From JANMEX01 sp049696015 (GTDB lineage Bacteria > Pseudomonadota > Alphaproteobacteria > Rhizobiales > Rhizobiaceae): DNA of 7,721 nt. Shown here piece by piece: positions 6,101 through 7,721 of this stretch. How positions within the stretch are numbered: position 1 is the stretch's first letter; every line of letters begins with the position of its first letter. The translations under genes were made by a program, and so were the position numbers. The notes beneath the pieces were generated by a model that saw nothing but the letters and a program-made list of their open reading frames with translations, had not been told where the DNA came from and did not search any database. The DNA lies in contig JBAVTG010000110.1 in assembly GCA_049696015.1 (NCBI GenBank), forward strand, positions 1 to 7,721, in the 5' to 3' direction.

Positions 6101-7721
6101 TGAACGAGGCGGTGGAGTTTTCGGGCGTCTGTCCGTCGGCGAAATTCTGTTTGATGCCGATCATGTCGCCAGAAGGCGGGACAGCGATATCCAGCGAGCG
6201 TTCAACCGCGCGCCCGCCGTTTTCGCGCATGCGCACCCGCACCGCCACATTATGCAGCAAGCCGGTATCGGGCTCCGCGTCCAAAGTGACGGGGAATGTT
6301 GCCTTGCCATCATCATCGAGCGCCGGAAGATCGGTGAGATTGTTCGTTGACGCAGATTCCGGCTCTTCGTCATTGTCGACAAAGCCGAATTCATAACCGG
6401 GAAAAGCGGCCCAGCTTCGTGTGGGCGTGAACACCATCTCGCCTTCAAGCGTCATGCCGGCGGCAGGCGCGCCATAGAGATAGCGCCCGTCCACGGTGAC
6501 ATCGGCAGCGCCTTCATCGTTGAAGCCTTCGCTGGCGAGCGTGAACTCGGCCCGGTCGGGGATGAAATCTTCGACCAGCACCTTGGCTTCGGCCACCGGA
6601 TCCTCTTTCGGATCGGTGTGGATGCGCACCATCCACGCGCCTTGCTGGGCATTGCCGGGAAGCGCCAGATCAACCGCGTGGCCGCCGAGCGATGCGCCGG
6701 CAGAAACGATACGCCGCTCTTCGACGCCGTCCGGCCGGTCGAAAATGAACGTCAGCGGCAGGTTCGACACCGCGTTGGCGGCGCTGTCGCGGGCAAGGGC
6801 GGCTGCATGGATGGTCTCGCCCGGCCGGTAGACGCCGCGCTCGGTCCATGCATAGACATCCAGCGCGCCGGGCGCAGGGCGGCCGGTGACGCCGCGGTCC
6901 GACAGGTCGAACCCGGCCTTGGCCATGTCGAGAAAGACAAAGTCAGCGCCAGCCTTGTCTGCGGTCAGCACAGCTGGCGCAAGCCCGTCCGTGCCGCGTG
7001 TGCGGCCGGGTTCAAAGACGGCTTTGCCGTCAGCGTCGGTCGTAGCTTCGCCGAGCAATTCATTGTTTTTGGCCAGCAGTTTCAATGTCACGCCAGCCAC
7101 TGGTTTTGCCGTGCCAAGCGAGCGGGTGAAGACACTCAGGCCGTCGGTGCCGGCATAGGTCGAAACGCCAATATCGGAAACGACAAACCACTGCGTCGCC
7201 TTCGGGTCCCATTCCTGCGCCTGAACGCCTTTCGCTTCGGCGGTCATTACATAGACCCCGGGCTTGCGGTCCGGCAACGCCTCGTCAACCGGGAAGGAGG
7301 TGATGGTTTCCTTGTTGAGATCCATCGACAATGTCATTGCGCCGGTCCAGACCGGTTCGCCGATCTCGCTCTTGACCCGCTCAATGCCGTAGGAATCCAG
7401 TTGCGTCAGGAACTGCGACCCATACAGCAGCGACGGCAGCGAGCGGTCGTTGACGCGGTAGAGCTTCAGGTCTGTCGAGGTCAAATTGACCGATGTGACC
7501 GGAATGGCGCGGCGCGCGGAACCCGGCAGCACATAGGCCTCGCCGTTGAAGCGCACATACGGGTCGCGGTCGCGCACGAAGACGGACAGCGTCACCGGGC
7601 TTTCGATCACTTCGCCGACAACGGACGGCAGACCCTGGCGGATGGTGACCTTGTAGCGTTTGCCATATTCCAGGCCATCAGCGCACAGTTGCTGATCATC
7701 CTTGGTGACGGACTTCGGCGC
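3174..7721 (-). CDS. Bacterial alpha-2-macroglobulin, thioester-containing, YfhM type (N-terminus outside window)
   Basis: This is a large protease trap of the bacterial alpha-2-macroglobulin family, expected to be anchored to the inner membrane and to face the periplasm. The frame runs off the right edge, so 1515 C-terminal residues are seen. Roughly 120-150 residues of the conserved family are missing, with the signal peptide and any lipobox. A GTG at 7610 is internal: the 37 codons before it are family-like (LCADGLEYGKRYKVTIRQG). In partial numbering: macroglobulin (MG) domains in the first half, with VYRPGET at 297-303; a probable bait region at about 819-850 after DIYGRLIDG; a conserved FNGTARVNAVAWT block; the thioester domain from about 1050 with YPYGCAEQT (Cys1067 and Gln1070 form the thioester); and a C-terminal MG10-type domain at about 1365-1515 with ITDLLPAGLE and RAVTPGTY. 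Cleavage of the bait is known to expose the thioester, which binds the protease covalently. pbpC follows directly, the classic arrangement. No frameshift is seen. E. coli orthologue name: yfhM. Confidence 0.96.
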   Translation of the reverse strand, partial: APKSVTKDDQQLCADGLEYGKRYKVTIRQGLPSVVGEVIESPVTLSVFVRDRDPYVRFNGEAYVLPGSARRAIPVTSVNLTSTDLKLYRVNDRSLPSLLYGSQFLTQLDSYGIERVKSEIGEPVWTGAMTLSMDLNKETITSFPVDEALPDRKPGVYVMTAEAKGVQAQEWDPKATQWFVVSDIGVSTYAGTDGLSVFTRSLGTAKPVAGVTLKLLAKNNELLGEATTDADGKAVFEPGRTRGTDGLAPAVLTADKAGADFVFLDMAKAGFDLSDRGVTGRPAPGALDVYAWTERGVYRPGETIHAAALARDSAANAVSNLPLTFIFDRPDGVEERRIVSAGASLGGHAVDLALPGNAQQGAWMVRIHTDPKEDPVAEAKVLVEDFIPDRAEFTLASEGFNDEGAADVTVDGRYLYGAPAAGMTLEGEMVFTPTRSWAAFPGYEFGFVDNDEEPESASTNNLTDLPALDDDGKATFPVTLDAEPDTGLLHNVAVRVRMRENGGRAVERSLDIAVPPSGDMIGIKQNFADGQTPENSTASFKVISASADGTRTALDGLKWSLVKIDRNYQWYRDGSSWRYEAVNFSTKVADGTLSTKVDEDVAISANVEWGQYRLEVESEAEDGPVTSSDFYAGWYVESASTETPDGLEIALDKSGYVPGDTAKLKITPRFAGEALITIGTEKLLSTQVAAIPAEGATIDIAIPDGWGAGAYVTATLYRPGDSVETRMPMRAIGVKWMGIDPKDRKLSVSLETPGKIQPRQTLTIPVSVAGAGANENAFVIVSAVDVGILNLTSHQPADPDSWYFGQRQMGLEMRDIYGRLIDGSGGEFGKLRTGGDAPSASSKGSPPTEKLVAFFAGPVTLDASGKAVISFDIPQFNGTARVNAVAWTATGVGHATKDVIIRDPIVLIASAPKFMAPDDVSEVNIDIANTDGPAGDYALELIPSGGIELAAADAPETVTLAAGERKTVKATIVAINAGSGALTAKISNGSGLTVENAVSIPVRHGVLPVTTRRELPLAANGGALTVDKELLADSLLSDAAVTVSVLRSGAFDIPAMLMTLDRYPYGCAEQTTSRALPLLYVSELSKASGMPDDPLVQDRIKEAITRVLSYQSSSGSFGLWGPGSGDLWLDAYVSDFLTRAREQQFDVPEEAMLIALDNLQNALSLEVDLATQGNQIAYALYVLARNKRASATDLRYYSESQLDKFASPMARAHLGAALALYGDQPKADAAFESALSLARSGTTLDLSRGDYGSALRDDAAMLALAAETRPVPQSVPAMVNHVSALRQRARYTSTQEEAWMLMAARAIREGVTAIALTVNGEAHTGGYSKTVTGEALEANSLQLVNTGNDPAIAVVTSIAAPRDPLPAGGNGFAISRAYYTLDGTETNVTEAKQNDRFVVVLTIKEDNNWPSRLLITDLLPAGLEAANPRLVGSAELANFGWLGQIEVAHTEFRSDRFVAALDPSSSGARSFNLAYVVRAVTPGTYILPAASVEDMYRPGYSARTATGRMSVVTGQ
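4512..4523 (-). other. Thioester motif CAEQ of the alpha-2-macroglobulin
   Basis: These four codons encode Cys-Ala-Glu-Gln (residues 1067-1070 of the visible part), matching the CxEQ motif whose Cys and Gln side chains form the internal thioester in this family. The context YPYG before it and the Thr after it are also as in E. coli YfhM (CLEQ). The motif separates this protein from the YfaS/MagD class, which lacks it. Confidence 0.93.
5172..5267 (-). other. Probable protease bait region of the alpha-2-macroglobulin
   Basis: Residues about 819-850 follow the conserved DIYG motif and precede the strands leading to the FNGTARV block. This is where the bait region sits in the E. coli and Salmonella proteins. 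The segment is rich in Gly, Ser and Pro, looks disordered, and offers Arg819, Lys830, Arg832, Lys843 and Lys850 as sites for trypsin-like proteases. The boundaries are estimated by alignment from memory. Confidence 0.55.

Noticed and set aside
5040..6350. 436-codon open frame on the + strand, antisense to the alpha-2-macroglobulin gene
   Set aside because: The opposite strand encodes clear conserved alpha-2-macroglobulin sequence throughout. The + product is rich in Arg, Gly and His with no recognisable domain, as expected for an antisense shadow in GC-rich DNA.
7608..7610. GTG as the start of the alpha-2-macroglobulin gene
   Set aside because: The codons from 7611 to 7721 continue the family sequence in frame, and a start here would leave no signal peptide for a periplasmic protein.
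1..7721. Mobile element, CRISPR array, tRNA or prophage signal
   Set aside because: No direct-repeat array, terminal inverted repeats, transposase or integrase motifs, or tRNA-like fold were seen; coding sequence fills all but 9 bases.

Overview
The window holds three protein genes that fill almost all of it: the 3' part of an unrecognised gene on the + strand (1-1080), and a two-gene operon on the - strand. In transcription order the operon is a bacterial alpha-2-macroglobulin gene (7721 down to 3174, cut by the right edge) and pbpC, encoding penicillin-binding protein 1C (3174 down to 1090). No RNA gene, mobile element, CRISPR array or clear promoter is visible. The promoters of all three genes must lie outside the window. 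The only non-coding stretch is 9 bases between the convergent stop codons at 1080 and 1090.

The GC-rich sequence (around 60% by eye), the strong G/C preference at third codon positions and the protein style suggest an alphaproteobacterium, probably Hyphomicrobiales (rhizobia and relatives). This is an inference from overall character. Nothing in the window fixes the genus.

The operon is a known envelope-defence and repair pair. The alpha-2-macroglobulin is expected to be a large periplasmic, inner-membrane-anchored protease trap. Its CAEQ thioester motif is intact, so it belongs to the thioester-containing, pbpC-linked class (E. coli YfhM type) and not the thioester-lacking YfaS/MagD type. 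PBP1C is a bifunctional peptidoglycan synthase with GT51 glycosyltransferase and transpeptidase domains. The usual reading of the pair is that one protein traps proteases that enter through damaged envelope while the other repairs the wall. The two genes overlap at a GTGATG junction, so translation is probably coupled.

The + strand gene converges on pbpC. Its product appears to have a helical, TPR-like N-terminal part followed by a beta-rich C-terminal part that may be two diverged copies of one module. I do not recognise the family. It is the least explained part of the window, but nothing here amounts to strong evidence of a new system. The other long open frames on either strand are shadows of these three genes.
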